Position numbers and translations under genes: made by a program. From JAJCZB01 sp964350195 (GTDB lineage Bacteria; Babelota; Babeliae; Babelales; Vermiphilaceae), in contig CAYGJB010000006.1 of assembly GCA_964350195.1 (NCBI GenBank), forward strand, positions 1 to 52,234: a stretch of 52,234 bases of DNA, given 5' to 3'. The notes beneath the pieces were generated by a model. It was not told the origin of the DNA, made no database searches, and saw only the letters and a list, made by a program, of their open reading frames with translations. The stretch's first letter is position 1. Every line of letters begins with the position of its first letter. Below, piece after piece: positions 18,019 to 26,758 of this stretch.

Positions 18019-18047
18019 TTGATTCCAGCTCTTTCAATGTTTATACT
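18019..18047 (+). promoter_or_regulatory. Predicted plus-strand sigma70 promoter between the two sensor genes
   Basis: TTGATT (18019-18024) and TATACT (18042-18047) with a 17-base spacer, reading to the right where no protein gene lies. A TATAAT box on the minus strand (18073-18078) may serve the 903-residue gene; the two predicted starts would face each other and overlap by about 10 bases. Confidence 0.4.
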
Positions 18048-18053
18048 ACTACT

Positions 18054-18265
18054 CAATATCTTAATCTTAGTTATTATACGCGATGCAATTAAAGGGGTTA
18101 CATGAGTGCATATTTAATTTTAACTATAGTATACCATGTCGTAGAATTTTTAAATGGCTTTTTCTTTATTCTGCGATATCCCCCTCATTAAAACTAATTA
18201 GGGGTTTTGTAGGGCGCTAGAACGAAGTATAAAGCTATCGCATATGTGGTAGCTTTTCTTTTTCT
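18054..18265 (+). ncRNA. Candidate small RNA in the sensor-pair intergenic region
   Basis: No RNA family is recognised; the call rests on a promoter plus terminators without a gene. Downstream of the plus-strand promoter, two hairpins with T tails occur on the same strand. The first is 18181-18208: CCCCTCATT pairs with AATTAGGGG (one mismatch), followed by TTTT. The second is 18231-18265: AAAGCTATC pairs with GGTAGCTTT, followed by TTCTTTTTC. A transcript of about 155 or 210 bases would result. No plus-strand gene ends here that would need a terminator. The region otherwise holds only the leader of the 903-residue gene. The second hairpin could instead act weakly as a terminator for the 908-residue gene on the minus strand. 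Confidence 0.3.
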
Positions 18266-18284
18266 TGAAGGAAGTGAAGAGTTT

Positions 18285-21011
18285 TTATTCGTCGAGATTA
18301 TATTGCTTGCAGCGACGATTCACTGATGAGCGATTAACGCCAAGAAATGAAGCAATCTTATTCTGATTTTTGAACTTATTCCATAACAACGACATTGTTT
18401 TTTGATCTTTAAGTGCTTTTTTGCCTAATCGTGCAGCTTGCACAAGCTCGGGATCTGATACCTCATAAGCGGGATCAAATTGTGCCTCGTCGTAAATATC
18501 ATTCTGTTTTGATTTATGAATAAGAATCTGTTGAACTCTGTTTTTAAGTCCAAGCAAGCTTGTTGGCCTTTGTTGAGCAAGTTTATATTTATCTTTTTCT
18601 GATAGAGAAAGCAGATTCTTATACGTTTGGTTAGCGATAGCTTGTTCTGAAAAACCGTCAGCCAATGTATTAAGTTCTTCTTCTGGCAGGGTCATGAGCG
18701 ATGGCATTTCAAGACTGGTTTCTTTGAGCTCATTGAAAAGCTCTTGAGAAAACTTATTTTTTTGGACAAGCTCATTTAAGTTCTGAGTGGATGAGCATAT
18801 TATGCGGACATTGCTTGGAATTTTATGCTCACTTCTAAACACTCTGAAAAAGCCATATCGAATAAATTCTGCCAAATATTTTTGCGTTTCAATATCAAGA
18901 AAATGGATGTTTCTTATGAAAATGGTTCCGATATTATCTAGTTTTTCAAGTAATGGTGAACTACTATTTTTGGTAACCCCAAAGATAGAGTTGATGCCAA
19001 ACAACTTTATTGCCATATCAAAATTTTTTATTGGCTCAGAAAGATTGATAGTGTGTAATGTTTCTCTAAAGCTTACGTGATGAAGGAGCTCCACTGTCTG
19101 TTCAAGATCATCTTCTGGCATATTCAGGAGCGTAGCCTTCTTACTTAAAGCTGTTTTGAGTAAGGATATTTTAAAGTTTAAAAGCGTCTCACCTGAACTT
19201 GGAATAAGTAGGTTTATAAGTTTGCCTGGTTTAGTTGTTTCTAAATACAATAAATAATCCCACTCTGAAGGATCTCTGAGTGCATCAATTTGTTTTTTGA
19301 TAACGTCTGTTACTTCAGGATAATACACGCTTATGATCACATTATTATGCTCTAAGCTGGGTACTGCAGAAAGTATAATTTTTGTGCCTTGTGTGTCTTT
19401 GATATGGATTGTTTGGGCTGATTTATATTCTTCCACTTCATGAGCGATTTTACGTAATGATTTAGAGATGGGGTGCCCTTCTTGGAGATTGGGATTCACG
19501 TTAATAAGCTCTTTTGCTGCTTGGTTACCAAACGTGAATCGACGATTTTTATAAAAAATGATGCCGATATCTTTGTGTTTTTGGTTGCGTAAAAAAGAGC
19601 GGATGCTCTCTTTATACTGATTAATTTCTTGATGTTTTGAATAGAGCTCTTCTTGAAGATCTTTTTCTTGCTTCATCAGCATATCAATATTTTTATTCTG
19701 TATGAGATTGATAATATTGCCTAGATATTGCACATAGATAAGCATTTCATCGTATTCAGTGTTGGTATAAAAAGTATCAAGTCGCGCATAGCGATCCACT
19801 ATGATAAAAGCTATTAAAGATTTTTTTTCATAGATAGGGACAAAAATATCCGCTTGTACCGCATTAAGAAAGGCGAGTGCTCCTGTGCTTTCTGCAGAGG
19901 ACTCATAAAAATCAGTGAATGCAAGTTCGTCATACACAAGTATTTGATGTTCTTTGATAAATTTGCAGGTGGTTTTTGAGTGTGTTGTTAAAAATGTTTC
20001 AGCCACTGATATTGTGCTGCCATCTTCTAATTGCTGTTTTTGGTCTTGCCATGCTAACGAGCGAATATGTAGGTGTACCCGATTGCTTGGGATATCAAAT
20101 GCCTCCTTGAAAAAGCCCTGCGTGATATGGGTGAGCTCTTGTATATTCGTGACGTGACTAAACTGAACAAGCATGGTTTTAAAATTTTCCATAAAATTGA
20201 TATTCATGGTGGATTGTACTTGGCTGTTAAAGTTAAGAAAGCGAAGATCAATCATTTTGCGCGCGCATAAGTACGTTGCAAAACTAAGAAGAATTGTTGA
20301 TAAGCTTGCAAAGCCATAGCTAGTATTAAGCCAAGCAATTCTTATTGAAAATACAAATGGTGCCATTTGTATTACATCGCATATCCACATAGGTACAATA
20401 ACAATAGATAAAAGCAATTTAAGCTGTTTTTTAATAATACGTGGTATGAAAGGCTTATTTTGTCTTTTGATAGCAATCAATACAGATGTGAGAAATAATG
20501 GAAAACAAGGATAAATGCTGGCCAATTTTTGCATTATGTTTTCAATTAGGTATTTGTCAGCAGAGCTTGCACAATTTATGTGAAAAATTGAAATGATAAG
20601 AAAAAATAAAATCAAAAAACCACTTATACCTAATGATATTTTATGTCGTAGGTTAAGTTTAAAATTTTTTTGAGAAAGACTTTCAATGAAAAACGCAAGA
20701 CATGTGTATTCAGCTGGAAGTGCAGCCCAGGACATTCTTCGCAGAAAAACAAAATATACTGAGGAGATATCACCTATAAACAGTTCTTTTATGAGTCCTA
20801 CAGAAAAATCAAATTCTTGAATTATTGCACTTATTAATATTCCAAGAAGCAATGTTGAGTTTAATTTGGATGATGTAGTTTCCCCGCGACGAGAAATGAG
20901 GTTGATGAACACATATGATTTTACTATGAGCGAAAGTATTAATACCACTAATAGAAAATGGGGTGCTGACAGAATATTATTGCAAGAATTAAGTAGCTGT
21001 TCTAACATCAT
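18285..21011 (-). CDS. Membrane-anchored degenerate sigma54-activator-like sensor with Fis-type HTH (paralogue A)
   Basis: 908 residues, the same architecture as the next gene downstream and clearly its paralogue: about seven TM helices (1-255), GAF-like domain with KKSLIAFIIVDRYARL, coiled linker KHQEINQYKES, PAS-like domain around IGIIFYKNRRFTFGNQAA, degenerate AAA+ region and HTH (NKIASFLGVNRSSVNRRCK). The Walker A slot reads MPEDDL and the Walker B slot FIRNIHFLD. The GAFTGA loop is replaced, although LFG before it remains. The block SFRETLHTINL is almost shared with the sister protein (SMRETLHTLNL). These are probably membrane-bound signal receptors that bind DNA or nucleoid without ATPase activity. 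The first ATG of an ATGATG pair is taken as the start; no good ribosome site is visible. Confidence 0.7.
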   Translation of the reverse strand: MMLEQLLNSCNNILSAPHFLLVVLILSLIVKSYVFINLISRRGETTSSKLNSTLLLGILISAIIQEFDFSVGLIKELFIGDISSVYFVFLRRMSWAALPAEYTCLAFFIESLSQKNFKLNLRHKISLGISGFLILFFLIISIFHINCASSADKYLIENIMQKLASIYPCFPLFLTSVLIAIKRQNKPFIPRIIKKQLKLLLSIVIVPMWICDVIQMAPFVFSIRIAWLNTSYGFASLSTILLSFATYLCARKMIDLRFLNFNSQVQSTMNINFMENFKTMLVQFSHVTNIQELTHITQGFFKEAFDIPSNRVHLHIRSLAWQDQKQQLEDGSTISVAETFLTTHSKTTCKFIKEHQILVYDELAFTDFYESSAESTGALAFLNAVQADIFVPIYEKKSLIAFIIVDRYARLDTFYTNTEYDEMLIYVQYLGNIINLIQNKNIDMLMKQEKDLQEELYSKHQEINQYKESIRSFLRNQKHKDIGIIFYKNRRFTFGNQAAKELINVNPNLQEGHPISKSLRKIAHEVEEYKSAQTIHIKDTQGTKIILSAVPSLEHNNVIISVYYPEVTDVIKKQIDALRDPSEWDYLLYLETTKPGKLINLLIPSSGETLLNFKISLLKTALSKKATLLNMPEDDLEQTVELLHHVSFRETLHTINLSEPIKNFDMAIKLFGINSIFGVTKNSSSPLLEKLDNIGTIFIRNIHFLDIETQKYLAEFIRYGFFRVFRSEHKIPSNVRIICSSTQNLNELVQKNKFSQELFNELKETSLEMPSLMTLPEEELNTLADGFSEQAIANQTYKNLLSLSEKDKYKLAQQRPTSLLGLKNRVQQILIHKSKQNDIYDEAQFDPAYEVSDPELVQAARLGKKALKDQKTMSLLWNKFKNQNKIASFLGVNRSSVNRRCKQYNLDE

Positions 21012-21256
21012 GGCAAATATTGCTTTTAGGGTTAACGAAAGGTATAATATCCCTTATTTTAAACATTTTTTCAAAGGATAGTCATGCATAGCTTTAGGCA
21101 GTTTTTTTACTTTTTCACTTCTTCCGCGATTTTTAACTTAATGCTAACTATATTGCAAGATAGTTATCCAGGTGGAAGTTAACTTCTACTTCTCAAGCTA
21201 CCACAATTAAGCCCGTAGAACAAACGATTTACAGGCGATTATAGGGGCTTTTCCAA

Positions 21257-21934
21257 ATGAAACAATCCCATAGCGCTGTACGACAAAAAGTAATAAAGAT
21301 AATTAGGTTGTTGCGGGGAGCAACAAAGGGGATGCCAAAACCGGCCTCGTCGTTGATTATTGAGCGTTATGGGAAAGATCCCTATCTTATTCTTATCAGC
21401 TGCTTATTGAGTCTTCGAACTAAAGACACCACATCATTTCCTGCATCTTGTAGGCTTTTTGCGAGAGCTAAGACACCAAAAAGTATGCTTAAACTATCTC
21501 TTTCGGCCATTGAAAAGCTTATTTATCCGGTGGGCTTTTATCGAAAAAAGGCCAGAACAATTATTGCTATAAGTAGTGATTTGATCAGTTGCTTTGATGG
21601 AAAGGTTCCAGATAGTGAAGAAAAACTTCTCTCGCTTAATGGAGTGGGCATCAAAACGGCCAATCTAGTTCTTGGAGAAGCATTTGATGTTCCTGCCATT
21701 TGCGTTGATACGCACGTCCATAAAATTTCAAATAGACTTGGTCTTGTTAAAACAAATACCCCTGAAGAGACTGAAGTTGCCCTTAAAAAGCTCCTACCGA
21801 GGCGCTATTGGATTGAATTTGGAAGGTTGCTGGTAGTTTGGGGGCAGAATATTTGTGTTCCGGTGAGTCCACTCTGTTCGAACTGTACTATTGCTGATCT
21901 TTGCCCGCAAATTGGTGTATCTAAATCTCGCTAA
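21257..21934 (+). CDS. nth: Endonuclease III (DNA glycosylase/AP lyase)
   Basis: Removes oxidised pyrimidines in base-excision repair. The helix-hairpin-helix reads LNGVGIKTANLVLG with the catalytic Lys, followed by the catalytic Asp in VDTHVHK. The C-terminal [4Fe-4S] loop C-x6-C-x2-C-x5-C is intact (CVPVSPLCSNCTIADLC). 225 residues is normal. The stop codon directly abuts the stop of the convergent gene at 21935. Confidence 0.95.
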   Translation: MKQSHSAVRQKVIKIIRLLRGATKGMPKPASSLIIERYGKDPYLILISCLLSLRTKDTTSFPASCRLFARAKTPKSMLKLSLSAIEKLIYPVGFYRKKARTIIAISSDLISCFDGKVPDSEEKLLSLNGVGIKTANLVLGEAFDVPAICVDTHVHKISNRLGLVKTNTPEETEVALKKLLPRRYWIEFGRLLVVWGQNICVPVSPLCSNCTIADLCPQIGVSKSR

Positions 21935-22408
21935 TTATTTTTTTTCAAAAACTTTTCGAGCTTCATTAATTGTTTTTACAATTTTTCCATCAAATATTTG
22001 ATAGCTTTGGCGTGGTGTCTGCGTTAATATTTTGTGCAATGGGTGATACGAATCGTCTATAAAATAGCATAATCTATCACGGCCAATAAGAGAGGGAAAG
22101 TTAGGACATGTTTTAATGTTTTTTCGATGGGCAGTATCTCGAGGAGAGCAAACAACGGATGCTTTGGGAAAAGCAAAAAAGCAACGGTATGATGATACTT
22201 CACCTTTTGTTTCAACCGTATCGTAAGCAATCTTAGCATCCCATTTTAATGAAGCGTCAGCATTTACTTTTTTTGCAATTTCAGGAGTGAAGCATGCTAC
22301 GGGCACCAGCTTAGGCTTAATGAGATGAGGTGCTCTTAGGTTGTGAATGATTACAATAGAGAAAATAAGCACTGATACTATCGTAATAAAGCGGTTTAGA
22401 TGCTCCAT
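21935..22408 (-). CDS. Single-TM exported protein, unknown function
   Basis: No family recognised. 157 residues from the ATG at 22408, which has GGGAG upstream; an in-frame ATG at 22462 lacks a ribosome site. One N-terminal hydrophobic segment (about 6-22), then a soluble domain of about 130 residues with five cysteines (ACF, RCFF, VCSP, TCPN, LCYF) that could form disulfides outside the cytoplasm. It lies about 110 bases downstream of thrS on the same strand. Confidence 0.6.
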   Translation of the reverse strand: MEHLNRFITIVSVLIFSIVIIHNLRAPHLIKPKLVPVACFTPEIAKKVNADASLKWDAKIAYDTVETKGEVSSYRCFFAFPKASVVCSPRDTAHRKNIKTCPNFPSLIGRDRLCYFIDDSYHPLHKILTQTPRQSYQIFDGKIVKTINEARKVFEKK

Positions 22409-22516
22409 GTCTCTCCCTACAACTACAATTACATTGTCCCTAAAAGTCTTTTGATCCCGCATAAGGATTTACTTTTAGTATATGAGAGCGAGAGAGCCTA
22501 TTGCAACAGTTTGGCT

Positions 22517-24223
22517 TTATTTTTGGGCAGTTTCGGCCTTTTTAAGGAGTTCCTCTAGCGAGAGGCCAAATTCTTGTTTTCCATCACGATAGCGCAATGT
22601 AATAGTTTTGTTTTCTGCCTCTTTTGCTCCTAAGACCAGCATCCAAGGAACCTGCTCGAGCTGAGCCACTTTAATTTTGCCAGATATTGGATCTGAGCTT
22701 TCATCCATGATAATGCGATAGCCGCATTCTTTTAGTTTACCTAGGAGATTTTGAGCATACTCTTTTTGTTCATCTGTGATTGTGAGGAGCTTCATCTGAA
22801 CAGGCGCAATAAAGAAAGGTAACCTTCCTTTGTAATGCTCAAGCAAGATGCCAAAAAAGCGCTCAAGAGATCCATATATTGCGCGATGAATCACCACGGG
22901 ACGTTTTTTTGTACCATCAGAGGCCATGTACGCAAGGTCAAAATTTTCTGCTTGGAAAAAATCAACTTGAATAGTACCACATTGCCAAAATCGGCCCATC
23001 GAGTCTTTGATGCGAAATTCAATCTTAGGGCCATAAAAAGCCCCTTCGCCTTCGTAGATCTCAAATGGCACGTTCGCTTTTTCTAGCGCCTGTTTTAAGG
23101 CGTCAGTGGCTTGCTGCCAAAGCTTATCATCACCCATTGCGTTCTCTGGTTTGGTTGAGATACCAACGGTGATATCTTCAAAGCCAAATTTTTTAAATAC
23201 GGTGTACGTCATATCCACCATCTCTTTGATCTGTTTTTCCAATTGATCTGGCATGCAAAAAACATGTGCATCATCAATAGTGAAAGCTCGTGCGCGAAAA
23301 AGACCGTGAAGCACCCCCGATAGCTCATAGCGATGTACCAAACCAAATTCTGCAAGTTTAACGGGAAGATCTCGATAAGAGCGTGGGCGTTCTTTATACA
23401 CTAATATTGCACCAGGACAATTCATCGGCTTGATTGCAAATGATCTTTCATCGATTTCGCTGAAATACATATTGTCGCGATAGTGATCATAATGTCCTGA
23501 TTTTTTCCATAGTTCATCGCTGAGCATCATAGGAGTAGCAATCTCTTGGTAGCCAGCCGTATCAAGTAGCTTTTTAAGGCTGGAAATCAGCAAGTTAATT
23601 ACTGTTTTTCCCTTAGGGTGAAAAAAGGGAAATCCGGGGCCGGCATCATTAAAAGAAAAGAGATCCAACTCTTTGCCTAATTTGCGATGATCATATTTAA
23701 GGGCTTCTTCACGATTTTTATCAAACATACGTAGTTCTTTGGGGGTGAAGAATGCGGTACCTGAAATACGTTGCAATGGCTGCCCATTGCGATCTGCTTT
23801 CCAATAAGCGCCGGATATAGTAAGCAATTTTATATTTTTCAATAGGCCCGTGTGTTCGACGTGGCCTCCTTTACATAAATCATGAAAATTGCCCTGAGTG
23901 GCGATGCCCACAGTATCACCCTCGATGCCATTGATGAGTTCAAGTTTAAATGGATTATCTTTATACAGCTCACGAGCTTCGCTTTTAGCAACTTCTTTAT
24001 GTTCAATAGCCAATTTACGATCTGCGATTTCCTGCATTTTTGTAGCGATTTTCGGCAGATCTTCTTCCTTGAAATTCGTGGCAGGCAAGAAGTCATAAAA
24101 AAATCCCTCTTGAGTGGCTGGCCCGATTGTGAGCTGAGTGTCTGGATATAATTCCGAGACAGCGTGGGCGAGCAAATGTGCTGCAGAGTGACGAAGCTTA
24201 TTCAAATCTTGCTCCTGTTTCAT
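22517..24223 (-). CDS. thrS: Threonyl-tRNA synthetase lacking the TGS domain
   Basis: Charges tRNA-Thr. The editing domain is present, with HSAAHLLAH near residue 12 and the conserved Cys-His in DLCKGGHVEHT. The class II catalytic core has MNCPGAILVYK (zinc Cys), HRYELSGVLHGLFRARAFTIDDAHVFC and the motif-3 region VIHRAIYGSLERFFGILLEHY, and an anticodon-binding domain ends the protein. Starting at 24223 (AAGGAT 8 bases upstream) gives 568 residues, about 70 fewer than the usual 640, because the N-terminal TGS domain is missing. A longer in-frame start at 24286 would add only 21 residues without TGS similarity. Confidence 0.93.
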   Translation of the reverse strand: MKQEQDLNKLRHSAAHLLAHAVSELYPDTQLTIGPATQEGFFYDFLPATNFKEEDLPKIATKMQEIADRKLAIEHKEVAKSEARELYKDNPFKLELINGIEGDTVGIATQGNFHDLCKGGHVEHTGLLKNIKLLTISGAYWKADRNGQPLQRISGTAFFTPKELRMFDKNREEALKYDHRKLGKELDLFSFNDAGPGFPFFHPKGKTVINLLISSLKKLLDTAGYQEIATPMMLSDELWKKSGHYDHYRDNMYFSEIDERSFAIKPMNCPGAILVYKERPRSYRDLPVKLAEFGLVHRYELSGVLHGLFRARAFTIDDAHVFCMPDQLEKQIKEMVDMTYTVFKKFGFEDITVGISTKPENAMGDDKLWQQATDALKQALEKANVPFEIYEGEGAFYGPKIEFRIKDSMGRFWQCGTIQVDFFQAENFDLAYMASDGTKKRPVVIHRAIYGSLERFFGILLEHYKGRLPFFIAPVQMKLLTITDEQKEYAQNLLGKLKECGYRIIMDESSDPISGKIKVAQLEQVPWMLVLGAKEAENKTITLRYRDGKQEFGLSLEELLKKAETAQK

Positions 24224-24472
24224 GAAAGAATCCTTACGGCAATTTGATGAACGAGAGAGAGAACTGTTGTGTTTCAGTGTAGTCAAAAGAGGGTGATTTG
24301 GCTAGCTAGAACAACTTGTATGGCTACATACTCTAAAATCATATTAGAGCTTGCGAATAGCATTTTTTTTGAGTAACTCTTTGCGTGTCTAAAACCCCTA
24401 TGTTAGCCTGTTCAATCGAGGTTAAGCAGTAAAGTAAAAAGATGTAGAACCCTTACACAAAAAAGAGAGTAC

Positions 24473-25891
24473 ATGGTCGAGCAAAACAACGAAAAAAAGA
24501 TCTACGTTCTTGATACAAATGTTATCGTTCATGACCCATATGCTTTTAAAAATTTTGAGGGAGTTCATGTTGGGATTCCGGCAGTAGTACTAGAGGAGCT
24601 TGATACGTTTAAACGGGAAGGTACCGATCGGGGGCGTAATGCGCGAGAATTTATTCGTCAGCTTGATGCACTTCGACAAACAGGTTCTTTGCGATACGGC
24701 GTAACGATGGAAAATGGATCGGTGCTACGTATTCTTTTTGTGCCAGAAGGTATCAAAGATCTCCCTTTTCGCATGGATGAAGAAGATAATAAAATTTTGC
24801 TTGCAGCTATGTGTCTTAAAGATGAAGGCTATGATGTAAAATTTATTTCTAAAGATCTAAATGCTCGGGTAAAAGCGGATGCTCTTGGCATTTTCGCAGA
24901 GGATTACTTAAAAGAATATGTAACGGAAGATGAGTTTTATAAGGGCTGCATTATAGTGGACGTGCCTGCTTTTGAGCTAAAAAGCGAGCACCCTGGAATA
25001 TTACAAAATTTTGCCAAAGAAGCTAACCTTACGGTAAATGAATTTGTGCTAATGCGTAGTCAACACAACCCGTATAATCATCGTATTTTTCGTTATGTAG
25101 GAGCAAACAAATTTATACCGGTTTACGCACCTCGTTTCAAGTGGCCTCTTGAATCACGTAATCCGCAACAAACAATGGCGCTCAATTTGCTTATGGATGA
25201 ATCTATATCTTTTGTAACCCTTTTAGGGCCAGCGGGGACAGGTAAAACTTTTTTAGCACTTTTAGCTGGACTAGATATGGTGCTTATGAAAGATGATTAT
25301 CGCAAGATGCTTGTATCACGACCGGTGGTGCCGTTAGGCAGAGATGTTGGTTATTTGCCAGGAACGCTAGAAGAAAAATTACATAGTTGGATGCTTCCAA
25401 TTTATGACAATATGGAGTTTATCATGCATTCCATTAGGCCGATAAAGCATGAAGAAGCACTTAATGATGGCCATCACCCGCAAAGAAAAAAGGGAAAACG
25501 CCATCATCATACTAATGGTAATGGCAATGGTCGCAAAAAAGATAAAATCGGTATTGCACCAGTTGATGAGTTGGTTCATAGCGGTAAGCTGAGCCTTGAA
25601 GCGATTACTTATATGCGAGGGCGTTCTATCCCATATCAATTTATTCTTATCGATGAAGCACAAAACTTAACACCGCATGAAGTTAAAACAATCGTTACGC
25701 GTGTGGGCGAAGGAAGTAAGGTGGTACTTGTAGGGGATCCTTATCAAATAGATTCCCCTTATTTGGATTTCAGTAGTAATGGGCTTGTTACTGCGAGCGA
25801 AAAGTTTAAAGGTCAAAAAATTTTTGGTTCTGTATATCTCTCTACTAGCGAGCGTAGTGAATTGAGTAAGGTGGCAGGAGAAATATTATAA
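24473..25891 (+). CDS. PIN-PhoH fusion ATPase (PhoH-like, YlaK type)
   Basis: N-terminal PIN nuclease-like domain (about 8-140; VLDTNVIVHDP, VVLEELD, GRNAREF and the acidic EEDNKIL) fused to a PhoH ATPase domain. Walker A is GPAGTGKT, and IDEAQNLTPHEVKT and VLVGDPYQID match the superfamily-1-like motifs. 472 residues is the usual size. An unusual basic insert rich in His, Lys, Asn and Gly lies mid-domain (about residues 328-358, encoded near 25455-25545) between the first motifs and the DEAQ motif. Likely role in RNA turnover or ribosome-related quality control. Single gene divergent from thrS and convergent with yidD. Confidence 0.9.
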   Translation: MVEQNNEKKIYVLDTNVIVHDPYAFKNFEGVHVGIPAVVLEELDTFKREGTDRGRNAREFIRQLDALRQTGSLRYGVTMENGSVLRILFVPEGIKDLPFRMDEEDNKILLAAMCLKDEGYDVKFISKDLNARVKADALGIFAEDYLKEYVTEDEFYKGCIIVDVPAFELKSEHPGILQNFAKEANLTVNEFVLMRSQHNPYNHRIFRYVGANKFIPVYAPRFKWPLESRNPQQTMALNLLMDESISFVTLLGPAGTGKTFLALLAGLDMVLMKDDYRKMLVSRPVVPLGRDVGYLPGTLEEKLHSWMLPIYDNMEFIMHSIRPIKHEEALNDGHHPQRKKGKRHHHTNGNGNGRKKDKIGIAPVDELVHSGKLSLEAITYMRGRSIPYQFILIDEAQNLTPHEVKTIVTRVGEGSKVVLVGDPYQIDSPYLDFSSNGLVTASEKFKGQKIFGSVYLSTSERSELSKVAGEIL

Positions 25892-25941
25892 CATAAAGAG
25901 ATTGTCGAAAGCGGATTTCTTTGAAAAAGACGGTTTGCATA

Positions 25942-26184
25942 TTAGTGCGATTTTCGATTCTGAGAGAGAGTACTAGAGAAGTTACCTTGGCTTTTTTTAT
26001 AATCTTCTTTTTTAAATGATGGTTTATACAAGGGATTGCAGAGTAGTACTCTTTTTATAATTCTTAATAATGCAGTGATAAGAGGCTGATCTTTCAATTG
26101 CAATAAAGCATAATGAGTACAGCTCAAGGGATACCGGCAATGGGTGTTGCCTAGTAATGGACGAGTGCCTCGTAATACAAACAT
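25942..26184 (-). CDS. yidD: Membrane protein insertion efficiency factor YidD
   Basis: Small amphipathic protein that assists YidC. The core CRYPLSCTHYALLQL corresponds to the family's C-R-x-x-P-S-C-S-x-Y-A, and LLRIIKRVLLCNPLYKP to the RLLRCHP segment. The ATG at 26184 gives 80 residues, normal for YidD. The recognisable helix reaches a few residues further upstream (KIRFLNKIF), so a start overlapping rnpA (26295) remains possible. It follows rnpA as in many genomes, but yidC does not come next. Confidence 0.8.
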   Translation of the reverse strand: MFVLRGTRPLLGNTHCRYPLSCTHYALLQLKDQPLITALLRIIKRVLLCNPLYKPSFKKEDYKKSQGNFSSTLSQNRKSH

Positions 26185-26204
26185 AAAAATTTTGTTTAAA
26201 AATC

Positions 26205-26543
26205 TTATTTTGCTTTTTGAGGAGTTTTGAGTAAGAGATTCTGTATTTCCTGAAACGTCAGCTTTGTCGCAGCTGGCTTTACGATGATGATCCAATCTGT
26301 GTCTCCTTCATACAACTTATTTTCATAAAAGAGATGCCGAATTTGTCTACGAATTTTATTTCGTGCGGGCGCGCTGCCCACTCTTCGAGGAATTACCATC
26401 AAGATCCGTGCGATCTCGCTTAATGATTTGGGAGCTTGTAAAAGATGAAGCCCATCGTGCCTTACAACACGACGGGCTTTTTTCCATAAATTATCAATCT
26501 CTTTTTTAGAGAATTGTGTAATTTTTCGTATTAATGCTGCCAT
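26205..26543 (-). CDS. rnpA: Ribonuclease P protein component
   Basis: Basic protein cofactor of RNase P for tRNA 5' maturation. 112 residues; the RNR-type signature reads RVGSAPARNKIRRQIRHLF, slightly altered from the common A(V)xRNxxKR(x)xR. It lies 9 bases after rpmH and is co-transcribed with it and yidD, the conserved bacterial order. Confidence 0.88.
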   Translation of the reverse strand: MAALIRKITQFSKKEIDNLWKKARRVVRHDGLHLLQAPKSLSEIARILMVIPRRVGSAPARNKIRRQIRHLFYENKLYEGDTDWIIIVKPAATKLTFQEIQNLLLKTPQKAK

Positions 26544-26552
26544 TGGCTTCGA

Positions 26553-26699
26553 TTAATAATCGCGAACAGCTATACGTTTACGTCCTTTTGCGCGGCGACG
26601 ATTTAAAATTTTACGCCCTTGCTTAGTACTCATACGCGCACGAAAGCCATGTTTACGGCGACGCTTTTTCAGACTTTTCTTAGCTACGGTAATTGACAT
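26553..26699 (-). CDS. rpmH: 50S ribosomal protein L34
   Basis: Very short, highly basic ribosomal protein of 48 residues. It reads MSITVAKKSLKKRRRKHG, then the family core FRARMSTKQGRKILNRRRAKGRKRI, ending VRDY. The N-terminus differs from the usual MKRTYQP. First gene of the rpmH-rnpA-yidD group; trxB lies 59 bases upstream on the same strand. No dnaA or oriC-like sequence is beside it, though that is the common neighbourhood in bacteria. Confidence 0.9.
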   Translation of the reverse strand: MSITVAKKSLKKRRRKHGFRARMSTKQGRKILNRRRAKGRKRIAVRDY

Positions 26700-26758
26700 G
26701 ATCTACCCTTTATATGCTGACAATCTATTACCTAAGTGTACGTAAAATGAAGAGTTTT

